Notes under the pieces: generated by a model
Database searches by the model: none
Seen by the model: the letters and a program-made list of their open reading frames with translations, nothing else
What the model was told of the DNA's origin: nothing
Shown: positions 45,805 through 54,957 of the stretch, piece by piece
Layout: each line of letters begins with the position of its first letter
Numbering within the stretch: the stretch's first letter is position 1
Origin: Fodinibius salicampi
GTDB taxonomy: Bacteria > Bacteroidota > Rhodothermia > Balneolales > Balneolaceae
Direction: 5' to 3'
Length of the DNA: 64,000 nt
Assembly (NCBI RefSeq): GCF_039545095.1
Contig: NZ_BAABRS010000001.1
Span: forward strand, 1,178,001-1,242,000
Program-made: the position numbers and the translations under genes

Positions 45805-47019
45805 TCATTTATTTTCTATTATTTCGACGTTATAGCGCACAATCTCCTCCAGGCCGGTCTCTTCTTTGGTTTCCCGGGTGTACAGTTTTCCATCTTTTAC
45901 TGCTTCGATAGGTTTATCCCGAGGCCAAGTAAAACGGGCCAGCAGGCTCCCATCAGTGGCGTCAAGTACCCACCATTCATAAACATTCATATTTTCTACT
46001 GTCGTGGCGATCCAGAGCCGGTCTTGATCATCGATTTTCATTTCCGTAAGAACCGGCCATGTTTGCGGGAGGTCCATTGATTGCATGCTTTTGATATATA
46101 TATCCGGAACTTCAGCTTCAATAGCGGATTTTCGCGTTAAAGATATTTTCTTATGTGGATAATAAAACGCATGCTCATAGACTCCATTCGGGCTATATGC
46201 TTTAATCAAAAAAAGGTCCGGTTCTGCCAAATAAATCCCATTGTCACTTGAAAGGACCGGCAATGCATTTCCAAAAAAGTCTTCCACGTGATAACCTAAT
46301 ATCGCGGACGATGAAGATGTCCCAACATTAGTCCCTGTAGCTACCTTAAGATCAAGTAGCTTCTCTGATGCTATTTTTCCGGTGCTATCCAACAGGTAAA
46401 ACAAGCCTTTAATTTCAAAATTTTGCCATATTTTATTTGTTTTAGAGCTATCCGATTTAAATTTGGCAAGATAGGTATTGTTATTTCTTACATATAATTG
46501 GTCTATACTGGGATAAGCTCGATCCAGTGCCCGATATTTTCCCCTGTTCTGGGCAAGTAAAATTGTTTGATCACCGGCCAGGGTATCGAGCGTAAACACA
46601 CTTACTTTATATTGATTAAAATCATAGACATATAAACGATTCTTACGGATCTGCAAGCTTTTAATAAAACCAAATTCACTGGGTCCCCGACCTTCTCGTC
46701 CAAGTTGAGTTATAAACCGACCATCGGGATGAAAGACATGAATGGACTGGTTTTGTACATCTGCAATAAAAACTCGTCCCGAACTATCAACGGCTATATC
46801 GCCCATCCTTCCAACTAATATTTCCTCTCTACTTCCAAACGTTTGCTCGCGTTCTAATTGAATCTTCCTCGCTGGCTGAGGATCCGTTGAATAAACCGTC
46901 AAATTATCCAAATCCTTGACATGCTCGGGAACCTCAACCTCCGGTTCTGAGGTACAGCCGAATACCAGTAAAAGCGCGGCGCAATAAATCCCCTTTTTTA
47001 TTTTAGAATAGTTTCCCAT
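45805..47019 (-). CDS. Beta-propeller lipoprotein, array member 19 (major subgroup)
   Basis: 404 residues, lipobox LVFGC (Cys22), motif GRGPSEF at 110-116 with Ser for the second Gly. N-terminal VEVPEHVKDLDNLTVYSTDPQPARKIQLEREQTFGSREE; C-terminal DDQDRLWIATTVENMNVYEWWVLDATDGSLLARFTWPRDKP and DGKLYTRETKEETGLEEIVRYNVEI. It can serve as the type sequence for the subgroup because all blocks are well kept. Confidence 0.87.
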   Translation of the reverse strand: MGNYSKIKKGIYCAALLLVFGCTSEPEVEVPEHVKDLDNLTVYSTDPQPARKIQLEREQTFGSREEILVGRMGDIAVDSSGRVFIADVQNQSIHVFHPDGRFITQLGREGRGPSEFGFIKSLQIRKNRLYVYDFNQYKVSVFTLDTLAGDQTILLAQNRGKYRALDRAYPSIDQLYVRNNNTYLAKFKSDSSKTNKIWQNFEIKGLFYLLDSTGKIASEKLLDLKVATGTNVGTSSSSAILGYHVEDFFGNALPVLSSDNGIYLAEPDLFLIKAYSPNGVYEHAFYYPHKKISLTRKSAIEAEVPDIYIKSMQSMDLPQTWPVLTEMKIDDQDRLWIATTVENMNVYEWWVLDATDGSLLARFTWPRDKPIEAVKDGKLYTRETKEETGLEEIVRYNVEIIENK

Positions 47020-47121
47020 GGGTTCTATTTATCAATGGATTCATATCGTAACAGATCAAATCCCAATCCCGCTAATTAACTGTAATTAATTCAAACTTTT
47101 CTCACTTAGCAAGTCGTCCTA

Positions 47122-48381
47122 TTACATTTGGATGCGGTATTTTATCAACTGCTGGACTCCTGTTTCCTCATTCGTTTTGACGGCATACAGATACCCATCT
47201 TTAATAACTTTAATTCTTCTTTCTTCGGTATTCCTGAACAAACGTCTTCCGGGCCACTTGAATATTCCCATTGGCTTTCCATTCTCATCCATAACCCACC
47301 ATCGGTAGTAATCTGAATCGTCTGAAATGGTACACACCCACAGTCGATTTTCATCATCCAGTAGCATGTAGTGTAAGGCAGGCCAGGTTTTTGGAAATTC
47401 GGTATTATGAACGGCTTGCTTCATCCGCCGGGAATAGTTTTTATAGCGGGCAAGAATGTCCTCTTCCCTTAATGCACTTCTGGTATAAGGATAGTAAAAT
47501 GCCTCAAGGTATTTTCCCGCAGGATCGTACTTTTTAATTAGAAATTCCTCCGTCCAGGCCGAAAATATATGACCATCGGTTGAACTCACCATCAATGCAT
47601 TCCGGTGAAATGGCAAAGTAGGTGACTTTGCCAACTGAGGACCGGGCATACCCGTCCCCTGATGTAAATTGACATCTTTTTCCTTAAATATTTGATCAGA
47701 AATAATATTTCCTTCCCAATCCAGAAGATAATATCGACGATATCGGTTGTTTGGATTATCAGGTCGCAGGGGTTCGGCAAATCCAAATAAAAAAGTACTA
47801 TCATTTCTGACAAAATAATGGCCCTGATCTGGGTTGTATCCGCTTAGCTCTTCGATATTATCCCAACTTTGAGGATTCAATTTTACCGTACCAGTGGAAG
47901 AAAGAGATCTGAGCGAAAAAACATTTATCCTTTGTAACTTATAGTCATAGGCGTACAAATGATTTGACTGTATCTGAATGTCAGAAAGTATTTGAAATTC
48001 CCCGGGACCTGCTCCCGCTCTTCCCATAGTCGATATATGGCTGCCGTCAGGTTCAAAAACATGAATTGTTTGCCTGTTACTTTTTATTCCTCCTTCCGCA
48101 ATATAAACCCGGCCTTGTTCATCTACGGCCACAGTCCCCATTGATCCGATACCAACACTATCCGTAAACATGGCCTCCTTTTCAAATCGAATGGTATCTG
48201 TCAACTCCTTATCCAGTGAATATACAGTAAGACTGTCAAGGGCTTGGATATGTTGTGGAATATCCAAACGATCTGCTTTATGCGTCTGCTTTTGTCTATC
48301 TTTTTGATGGGTAGAGCACCCAATGATAACTAATAAGCAACCATAAACGCTGACATATGCTATTATTTTTAGGATTTTCAT
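47122..48381 (-). CDS. Beta-propeller lipoprotein, array member 20 (major subgroup)
   Basis: 419 residues, lipobox VIIGC (Cys22) and a basic, His-containing linker (THQKDRQKQTHKADR) instead of the usual acidic one. Motif GAGPGEF at 123-129. C-terminal DDENRLWVCTISDDSDYYRWWVMDENGKPMGIFKWPGRRLF and DGYLYAVKTNEETGVQQLIKYRIQM. It lies 102 bp upstream of member 19; the 280-bp gap upstream holds a propeller fragment. Confidence 0.86.
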   Translation of the reverse strand: MKILKIIAYVSVYGCLLVIIGCSTHQKDRQKQTHKADRLDIPQHIQALDSLTVYSLDKELTDTIRFEKEAMFTDSVGIGSMGTVAVDEQGRVYIAEGGIKSNRQTIHVFEPDGSHISTMGRAGAGPGEFQILSDIQIQSNHLYAYDYKLQRINVFSLRSLSSTGTVKLNPQSWDNIEELSGYNPDQGHYFVRNDSTFLFGFAEPLRPDNPNNRYRRYYLLDWEGNIISDQIFKEKDVNLHQGTGMPGPQLAKSPTLPFHRNALMVSSTDGHIFSAWTEEFLIKKYDPAGKYLEAFYYPYTRSALREEDILARYKNYSRRMKQAVHNTEFPKTWPALHYMLLDDENRLWVCTISDDSDYYRWWVMDENGKPMGIFKWPGRRLFRNTEERRIKVIKDGYLYAVKTNEETGVQQLIKYRIQM

Positions 48382-48401
48382 CTTCCCTCCTCAAAGCCTG
48401 A

Positions 48402-48600
48402 TTAATGAATAATTAAGTCTATATACATCAACGGGTAGTGACCGTCGTGTTTAAAGTCTATGCCATATATCTTTTCGTCCCACATTGTTAGCTGACTGAG
48501 TTCATGAGGAGCGTTGAAATAACTCACGGCTTCCGAATCCGTTTCCATAAAAATCTAATGCTGCAAACATCCTGAATATGGACTTCATCCGAATCAACTT
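48402..48600 (-). pseudogene. 3' remnant of a propeller gene (member-2 type)
   Basis: From 48548 the minus strand reads METDSEAVSYFNAPHELSQL followed by TMWDEKIYGIDFKHDGHYPL and MYIDLIIH, stop at 48402-48404. The pattern 'DEKIYGIDFKHDGHYPLMYIDLI' parallels 'GNRIYTLYKNPERGHSIMVYSIDL' at the C-terminus of member 2 (10515-11696). No signal or motif remains. It could be mistaken for a 48-residue gene, but it has no Shine-Dalgarno site. Confidence 0.6.
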
Positions 48601-48661
48601 GTGCTCTTTTAAAGGCATATATAAAGCTTAATTACAATGATGATCTGTTATATTTTATATC

Positions 48662-49816
48662 CTATTCTAAATCAAACCGGTAAATGTACTCCTCAAAGAT
48701 GGACCCAAAATAGACCTGGTTTTCATCCTGATCGATAATAAAATTAGAAACATTAATGCCATAAGGCCGTTCTTCACGAATTTTGGGATCATTGTAGGTG
48801 AAGAATTTTACCCATTCCGCTTGATATTCTTTTTCATCACTGTGATAACTCAAATGATAAAGTTTACTGCCATGAGAAAAATATAAATCACCATTCTCTG
48901 TCAGAAAAGATTTCCCGATCAGTCCCTTCACCCCAATAGACTCCGAAGCTGTTCGTGCTGGTTTATCGACCGGCTTCAACGGCGGATTGTCGGGTAAATC
49001 TTTTTCGGGGACCTTCACATAGATCACATGATATAGTTGATGACTATTATCATATAGAAAGATATACGGAAGGCCTGTATATGAAACAGCTACCTCGCCC
49101 CGACTGTTTGTATCCATGCTATAATTATTGTAGGCTCCCGGTTGCATCCCACCGGGAATCAGGCGCGGATGAAAGCTCCCCGAAGAATCAAAGGGCGGTG
49201 CTGCCTGGTAAAAAGAGATCAAATCTTCCGTAGGGTTCATCGCCCCAGTTGAAAGATACAATAAGGAATCTGTAATACTCATTGATTTGGTACCCGTTAG
49301 TGCAGTACCGTAAATTACCCGATTGAACGTTGTTTGAAGATTAAAACTGTAATCAAATATCTGTATGCGGGCATTCGAAATATCGGCGGTAAAAATATGA
49401 TCTGTATTTCTCATCAATCCAATTAGATCGCTGTATTCACCCGGACCCCGGCCACTGCGGCCTATTTTCCGACAGATCGTCCCTTTCTGGTCGATAACCC
49501 AAATACAGTTCTGCTGTCCATCGGCCACATATAAGCTGTCCCCTATTTTTATCAATCCCGCTACTCGTCCCAATCGACCTGATGGAGACAATGAATCTAC
49601 GCTGCTATCGGCCATCACATGTTCTGGTTCGGCGTAAAAGGTATCTATCGGGAGCTCAGCCAGCGGGACAATGGAGTTCGGGGCCGATTCCAGCAGGGCA
49701 TTTAAGGTCTCGCTTTCAGTTTTCGGAATTTGGGGTGCATGTTCTGTGCAGCCCGACAATATCAAAATACAGGCCATCAGAAACCATCCAGCGACAAAGG
49801 GTATGTTATTATTCAT
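48662..49816 (-). CDS. Beta-propeller lipoprotein, array member 21 (member-10 subgroup)
   Basis: 384 residues, lipobox ILSGC (Cys23), motif GRGPGEY at 122-128. It is nearly the same protein as 51248-52402: the two agree over most of their length, including ETLNALLESAPNSIVP, LSPSGRLGRVAGLIKIGDSL and QQNCIWVIDQKGTICRKIGR, and their nucleotide sequences are alike. The region of greatest difference is the blade after the motif (IRIQIFDYSFNLQ versus IQKFDQKINLQ) and the ligand-facing turns near residues 165-185. A tandem duplicate around member 22. Confidence 0.87.
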   Translation of the reverse strand: MNNNIPFVAGWFLMACILILSGCTEHAPQIPKTESETLNALLESAPNSIVPLAELPIDTFYAEPEHVMADSSVDSLSPSGRLGRVAGLIKIGDSLYVADGQQNCIWVIDQKGTICRKIGRSGRGPGEYSDLIGLMRNTDHIFTADISNARIQIFDYSFNLQTTFNRVIYGTALTGTKSMSITDSLLYLSTGAMNPTEDLISFYQAAPPFDSSGSFHPRLIPGGMQPGAYNNYSMDTNSRGEVAVSYTGLPYIFLYDNSHQLYHVIYVKVPEKDLPDNPPLKPVDKPARTASESIGVKGLIGKSFLTENGDLYFSHGSKLYHLSYHSDEKEYQAEWVKFFTYNDPKIREERPYGINVSNFIIDQDENQVYFGSIFEEYIYRFDLE

Positions 49817-49875
49817 GTTTACTGACTTGTTTTGTTAGACTTATCCATCTTCTTTTGATACTCAGAGTAACAAAC

Positions 49876-51237
49876 TTATTCCTGCATACACTGCAATTCT
49901 TCTTTGAATGAAGGTAGCGGAGCCGGCAAGGAGTAAAACTCACTTGTTTTATGATCCGACGATATCCTTGCTGAAATCGAAGTTTCAAAACAATCATCAC
50001 ATCCTTTTTTATAGCTGACTGCTCCCCACAGGTCCCATGCCTTAATATTACCGAGCGTTTGGGCATTAACCTCTTTTGCTCCAAACCAGGAATCGTCTTC
50101 CAGCACTAACTGTATCGGAATATTATTTTCCCGGGCATAGTCGTACCATTTCAACAGTGATTCCTGGCACCGGGTACAGTCCTCTTCAAAAACGCCCTGT
50201 CCAAAATAAAAGGACACCATCTCATCTCTACATGAACCGATATCTGATAATAAGGTTGTTTGTATATCTGTCCCATCCATCGTATAAACGGTATCTCCAT
50301 CAACAGCCAGAAGTTCTCCATTCGACAACGCACCTCGTTCCCGGAAACGATCGGTTTGGATGTTATAGGAAATAAGTACATCCCCTAGTTTATAGGAATG
50401 CACCTGCACGTACAGCATGTGGTCTTCAAGATAAGCCGATGTAATGAGTATATACTCCGGCATGATTTTTTCCTTCCAGAAAATTTTTGCAATCGGCCGT
50501 TCTAAGGAATTGGTATTCTTGGTAATTTCCCTTCCTAACGCTAATTCTTCCACCCCGGGAATACGCCGCTTATACAACGAATCGCCATTGAAAAGAACAA
50601 ATCTGTTTATTCCCTCTCGTGTAATAAGAATAAAATCCCCGGAGGCATATATTGCTTCGGAATCATAAAACGGGTTCATGGGGCTCTCATCCCGGATATT
50701 AAACAATGATGCGCCGGGATCTTCAAGCTTGTCAACGGGACGAAATGCTTCAATCATCACCCCTGTTTCAAAAGGATTTGTTTCTTCAAAATCCATTACG
50801 AATCCATAGGGGATGCCGCTATAATTTATTATATGAGAAGCTGACTTCTTTAGTTTTTTCCGTTCTATGCTCAGAAATGTGGTTTTATCCAGGGTGGTAA
50901 TATGCAATGCCCGGTTATCCAGTACATATAAGGCGGTGTCGATGAGCGCCAAATCTAATCCGTCGGTCAAAAACTCTCCCGGTCCCCTTCCCTTTTGCCC
51001 AAAAGATGCTAAGACGTTCCCGTCCTTATCCAACTTTACCACTTGGTAATGGTCGTCTGCAACGGCGTAGAAATACTCCCCGTCATACTGCACGTTACTG
51101 AATCTCCAATAATCCTGCGCTTGTAATGGATTGATACTTAGCCCCACACATACTATCAGAAGTAGCAGATACTTTGGATATTCCAAACATACCAGCTGTA
51201 GTGTTTTCATTAGTTTCCGGGCTGTAAAGTAGTTCAT
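49876..51237 (-). CDS. Beta-propeller with C-terminal double-CxxC domain, array member 22
   Basis: 453 residues, the longest member. A Sec signal ending LQAQDYW (no lipobox) suggests a soluble periplasmic protein; GAGG precedes the ATG at 51237, while Met10 is another possible start. Motif GRGPGEF at 83-89. After the propeller a tail of about 110 residues carries two CxxC pairs, CTRC at 354-357 (FEEDCTRCQESLLKWYDYARENNIPIQLV) and CDDC at 413-416, and a last Cys near the end. The first pair and the following helix-strand resemble a thioredoxin-like fold. It is flanked by the duplicated members 21 and 23. A redox role toward Cys-rich peptides is a guess. Confidence 0.8.
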   Translation of the reverse strand: MNYFTARKLMKTLQLVCLEYPKYLLLLIVCVGLSINPLQAQDYWRFSNVQYDGEYFYAVADDHYQVVKLDKDGNVLASFGQKGRGPGEFLTDGLDLALIDTALYVLDNRALHITTLDKTTFLSIERKKLKKSASHIINYSGIPYGFVMDFEETNPFETGVMIEAFRPVDKLEDPGASLFNIRDESPMNPFYDSEAIYASGDFILITREGINRFVLFNGDSLYKRRIPGVEELALGREITKNTNSLERPIAKIFWKEKIMPEYILITSAYLEDHMLYVQVHSYKLGDVLISYNIQTDRFRERGALSNGELLAVDGDTVYTMDGTDIQTTLLSDIGSCRDEMVSFYFGQGVFEEDCTRCQESLLKWYDYARENNIPIQLVLEDDSWFGAKEVNAQTLGNIKAWDLWGAVSYKKGCDDCFETSISARISSDHKTSEFYSLPAPLPSFKEELQCMQE

Positions 51238-51247
51238 GTTTATCCTC

Positions 51248-52402
51248 TTATTCTAAATAAAACTGGTAGATATGCTCCTCAAAGATGGACCCGAAGTAGA
51301 CCTGGCTTTCATCCTGATCGATAATAAAACTAGAAACATGAATGCCATAAGGCCGTTCTTCACGAATTTTGGGATCACTATAGGTGAAGAATTTTACCCA
51401 TTCCGCTTGGTATTCATTATCACCACTGTGATAACTCAAATGATAAAGTTTACTGCCATGAGAAAAATATAAATCCCCGTCTCCCGTCAAATTCACTTGG
51501 CCGATCAGCCACTTTACCCCAATAGCCTCCGATGCCGTTCGTGCTGGTTTATCGACGGGCTTCACTGGCGGATTGTCGGGTAGATCCTTTTCGGGGAACC
51601 GTACATAGATCGCATGCTGCAGTTGATGAGCGCTATCATATAGAAAGATATATGGCAGGCCTGTATATGAAACGGCTACCTCGCCCCGACTGTTTGTATC
51701 CATGCTATAATTATTGTAGGCTCCCGGTTGCATCCCACCGGGAATCAGTCGCGGGTGAAAGGTCCCCAGGGAATCAAAGGACGGTGCTGTCTGGTAAAAA
51801 GAGATCAAATCTTCCGTTTGGCTCATCGCTCCGGTTGAAAGATACAGCAGGGAATCCGTTGCACTCATCAATTTATCAGTCGTAAAGGCATTACCGTAAA
51901 CAACATGATTGAATGTTGTTTGAAGATTAATCTTTTGATCAAACTTTTGTATACGGGAATTAGAGATATCAGCGGTGAAGACATGTTTCCTGTTTTTCAT
52001 CAAACCACCTAAATCACCATATTCGCCCGGACCATGACCGCTGCGGCCTATTTTCCGACAGATCGTCCCTTTCTGGTCGATAACCCAGATACAATTTTGC
52101 TGTCCATCGGCCACATATAAGCTGTCCCCTATTTTTATCAATCCTGCTACTCGTCCCAGACGGCCTGATGGAGACAATGAGTCAACACTGCTATCGGCCA
52201 TCACATGATCCGGCTCGGCGTAAAAGGTATCTACCGGGAGTTCAACAACCGGAACAATGGAGTTCGGTGCCGACTCCAGTAGGGCATTTAAGGTCTCGCT
52301 TTCGGTTTTCGGGATATTAGGGGCTTCTTCTGTGCAGCCCGACAATATTAAAATACAGGCCATCAGAAACCATCCAGTGACAAAGGTTATGTTATTATTC
52401 AT
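51248..52402 (-). CDS. Beta-propeller lipoprotein, array member 23 (duplicate of member 21)
   Basis: 384 residues from ATG at 52402 (MNNNITFVTGWFLMACI), chosen because it matches the start of member 21; an open frame continues upstream to 52477 and overlaps the end of member 24 but has no support. Lipobox ILSGC, motif GHGPGEY at 122-128. It is a recent paralogue of 48662-49816, with many identical codons. It lies 10 bp upstream of member 22. Confidence 0.87.
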   Translation of the reverse strand: MNNNITFVTGWFLMACILILSGCTEEAPNIPKTESETLNALLESAPNSIVPVVELPVDTFYAEPDHVMADSSVDSLSPSGRLGRVAGLIKIGDSLYVADGQQNCIWVIDQKGTICRKIGRSGHGPGEYGDLGGLMKNRKHVFTADISNSRIQKFDQKINLQTTFNHVVYGNAFTTDKLMSATDSLLYLSTGAMSQTEDLISFYQTAPSFDSLGTFHPRLIPGGMQPGAYNNYSMDTNSRGEVAVSYTGLPYIFLYDSAHQLQHAIYVRFPEKDLPDNPPVKPVDKPARTASEAIGVKWLIGQVNLTGDGDLYFSHGSKLYHLSYHSGDNEYQAEWVKFFTYSDPKIREERPYGIHVSSFIIDQDESQVYFGSIFEEHIYQFYLE

Positions 52403-52454
52403 GTTTACTGACTTGTTTTGTTGGACTTGACTGCATTTTGGTTCTGGCCTATAA

Positions 52455-53702
52455 CTATTGCCTCTCCTCAAATTCAATGCGGTATTTCACAATACGATCT
52501 ATCCCTGCATCCATATTTTGGTGGTGGCTATACAAATATCCATCTTTGACAATTACCTCATATGAAGAGCCCATAACACTTCTCTGAGACCGTTCGCCCG
52601 GCCAGCTAAATTTGGCTATCAGCTCCCCGTCCTCTTCCAAAACCCAACCCTCGTAAGTACTATCGCTGTCGGTAATGGAAAATACCCACAGCCGGTTTTC
52701 ATCGTCGACCTCTATGGCATGCAGCGCCGGCCAGCTGTCGGGCACTTGACCCTTATTTTCACTGATTAAATCCATTTTCGACTCACTTAATTTTGCCTCA
52801 GACAATGTAAGGGAACTATTATCGTACGGGTAGTAAATAGCTCGCTGATAGTTTCCATCTTCATCATGGACTTTAATTAAAATATCTTCGGTCCAGGCGG
52901 TATAGATTGGTCCGTCATCCGAGATCGCTACCAGGGAACTTCGTCCAAAAGGCATCGTTCTGGGCATCCTTATATACCCCTCTGAACTTCTCTCGGTGTC
53001 AGGGAAATAAAAGCGAAATCGCTCCAGCTCCAGGACTCGTCCGGGCATTAATTCTCCCTCATTAGAAACCCGGCTGTATAACACCGTTGGAATGTCTGCT
53101 TCTTTGTTTAATGCTAAGTTACGTTGTTTTAATAAGAGGTTCCCATCATTTGTTGCATGCAGCTCGTCGCCTTTTAGCCGGTACGCCAGCGTATCTTCAT
53201 GCTGTACTTTATCCCGTTGAATTAATTCTTCATCAAGGAGAGAAAAATCCTCCAATGAAAAGACCGAAAACTTTTGCAGCCTCGGGTCAAAGACAAACAG
53301 CTTTTTATTTCTGATATCCAGTGAACCGATCGCTTCAAACTCTCCCGGTCCCCGGCCAAAGCGGCTGAATGTCGTCAAGTGACTACCGTCTGGATTAAAG
53401 ACATAAATTCCAAGAGTACCCGGTACAGATCCTACAATAAAAATACGACCTTGATTATCTACTGCTGTTTCACCGATATATCCTTTAATAAACACTTCTT
53501 CATTGCTCTCAAGGACCTGTTCTTGTTTAAAGGTGACGGTATCATATTCCTGGGTATCCGGGGAATAGACCTTCAGGCTGTCCAGTTTTTTTATATGATC
53601 AGGGATATCTGCTCCTTCAGCGGCAGATGTTTGGGAAGATTTTTCTTCTGAACAACCTATGAGCAAGGCTATAAAGAGTAGCCCGGTTTTTAACAGTCTC
53701 AC
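52455..53702 (-). CDS. Beta-propeller lipoprotein, array member 24 (major subgroup)
   Basis: 415 residues. The start is taken as GTG at 53702 (VRLLKTGLLFIALLIGC) because it gives a compact signal peptide with lipobox LLIGC (Cys17) and has AAAGGGA upstream; the frame is open further to 53756. Motif GRGPGEF at 116-122. N-terminal ADIPDHIKKLDSLKVYSPD; C-terminal DDENRLWVFSITDSDSTYEGWVLEEDGELIAKFSWPGERS and DGYLYSHHQNMDAGIDRIVKYRIEF. A TCTACTATA element lies 33 nt before the GTG. It is the first gene after a 1.2-kb gene-free stretch. Confidence 0.85.
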   Translation of the reverse strand: MRLLKTGLLFIALLIGCSEEKSSQTSAAEGADIPDHIKKLDSLKVYSPDTQEYDTVTFKQEQVLESNEEVFIKGYIGETAVDNQGRIFIVGSVPGTLGIYVFNPDGSHLTTFSRFGRGPGEFEAIGSLDIRNKKLFVFDPRLQKFSVFSLEDFSLLDEELIQRDKVQHEDTLAYRLKGDELHATNDGNLLLKQRNLALNKEADIPTVLYSRVSNEGELMPGRVLELERFRFYFPDTERSSEGYIRMPRTMPFGRSSLVAISDDGPIYTAWTEDILIKVHDEDGNYQRAIYYPYDNSSLTLSEAKLSESKMDLISENKGQVPDSWPALHAIEVDDENRLWVFSITDSDSTYEGWVLEEDGELIAKFSWPGERSQRSVMGSSYEVIVKDGYLYSHHQNMDAGIDRIVKYRIEFEERQ

Positions 53703-53734
53703 GATGCCATCCCTTTTTATAAATTTACTACTCC

Positions 53735-53743
53735 TATAGTAGA
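53735..53743 (-). promoter_or_regulatory. TCTACTATA promoter-like element before member 24
   Basis: TCTACTATA on the minus strand, 33 nt upstream of the GTG start and inside a small inverted repeat (CTACT / AGTAG). TTGACA stands 12 nt further upstream, too close for a normal -35 and -10 pair. Confidence 0.45.
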
Positions 53744-53945
53744 TAAATATTGTCAATCCCGCAAGTTGCTGCCGGGCATATCAGAACGCCCTATCCTTTT
53801 TTCAAGCCTGGCCTTAAAAAAAGACATATACTGAGAAACCGATTCGGTTTATTCTTATAAAAGTGTGGAATACTATTACTTTATTTGATATTCGGCATCT
53901 TTATTCCTTTCCCTTATTCTTTGTCGTCTTTTGACATTTCACATA

Positions 53946-53970
53946 GCACTTTTGGTCGCCAAAAGTGCTA
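53946..53970. repeat. Hairpin repeat AGCACTTTTGG / CCAAAAGTGCT
   Basis: Perfect 11-bp arms around a 3-nt centre. Similar T-run/A-run hairpins occur at 54279-54310 (ACTTTTTT / AAAAAAGT), 54451-54477 (TTACTTTTCC / GGAAAAGTAA) and at the ends of the dispersed repeat. The gap 53757-54957 contains only such repeats and I see no gene in it. Confidence 0.65.
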
Positions 53971-54339
53971 CAAAAACGACCGGCGAACCGGCTTTGGCGT
54001 TCGGGATCACTCGGTACGGAAATAAATGAAGATATTGTTTGTTAGGTAGCCCCAACAAGGGGATAGCTCGGGAGCGTCCCCTGCTTTTATCCTGGCGTTC
54101 CCCATTTATTTCTCTTTCGTACCTCCCGCTCCCTTTTCACGCCTCACCTGCTAAGGCCGGCGGTTTGAAATAGTACCCCAAAAAATCCCCTCTCGCCTTG
54201 AATAGAGAATGAGTCTGCCCTTGTGAAATCCTTCGATGTCCCCGAGGGCCGCCTATGAGGATTCCAAGGGCAAGCACTTTTTTCGTCTATTTTTTGGTGA
54301 CAAAAAAGTGGACACTATTATTTGATTTATTGAAAGGTC

Positions 54340-54795
54340 TTTCTTCAAATGAAGTTGCACCTTAATTCTTTCCCGCCTTTTGGCATTGTTGAGTCGTTAG
54401 GCGGGAGAACTTTGACAATAAGGGAATAATTTAACCCTTCTTTCCTTATTACTTTTCCCATTGATGGAAAAGTAATCAAAAGATCTAGGACCATTTAACT
54501 CCTCGGTGCTGACTTCATCCCTATACGTTGATCACGGCTACAGCCAGCCCCTCCTCATACAGAAATGGTCCCGGATGGACTCTGTCGCTTTCAGCATGAC
54601 CTATCCTTCCGGCCTTTGAATATGTTGCTGGTAAAAGTGCAGGGGCCGTAGTGTTAAAAAATCATTTTTGTCTGACGACCGGCAGGGAGGAGTTTTAAAT
54701 GATTTTAACGAAGGCTCCTAAACGACAGCAACATTTTCATCGCCGGTGGTTTTTTGGGTTCGTTTTTGTCCACACAAAAAGGAACAATAACCTTT
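54340..54795 (+). repeat. Dispersed hairpin-ended repeat, copy 3
   Basis: The fullest copy, running from CAAATGAAGTTGCACCTTAA past CCGCCTTTTGGCATTG, a hairpin TTACTTTTCC / GGAAAAGTAA, GGACCATTTAACTCCTC and GCCTTTGAATATGTTGCTGG to the terminal hairpin GTTCG ... GGAAC (54757-54785). Copy 2 matches it in inverted orientation with an internal deletion. It carries no open frame of note. Confidence 0.8.
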
Positions 54796-54957
54796 TAGCG
54801 TAGACGCAAGGAACAGCAGCAACAATTTATCCAGTCGGCCTGAAAAGTTAGACAAACGGAGGGGTGAAGCAGTTGCTCAACCGTTTTATTCAACCGCCTT
54901 CCGACCCTTTATAAGGGATGAATTTTCCAGATGTCCCAATTCCCAATTAACCCATTC

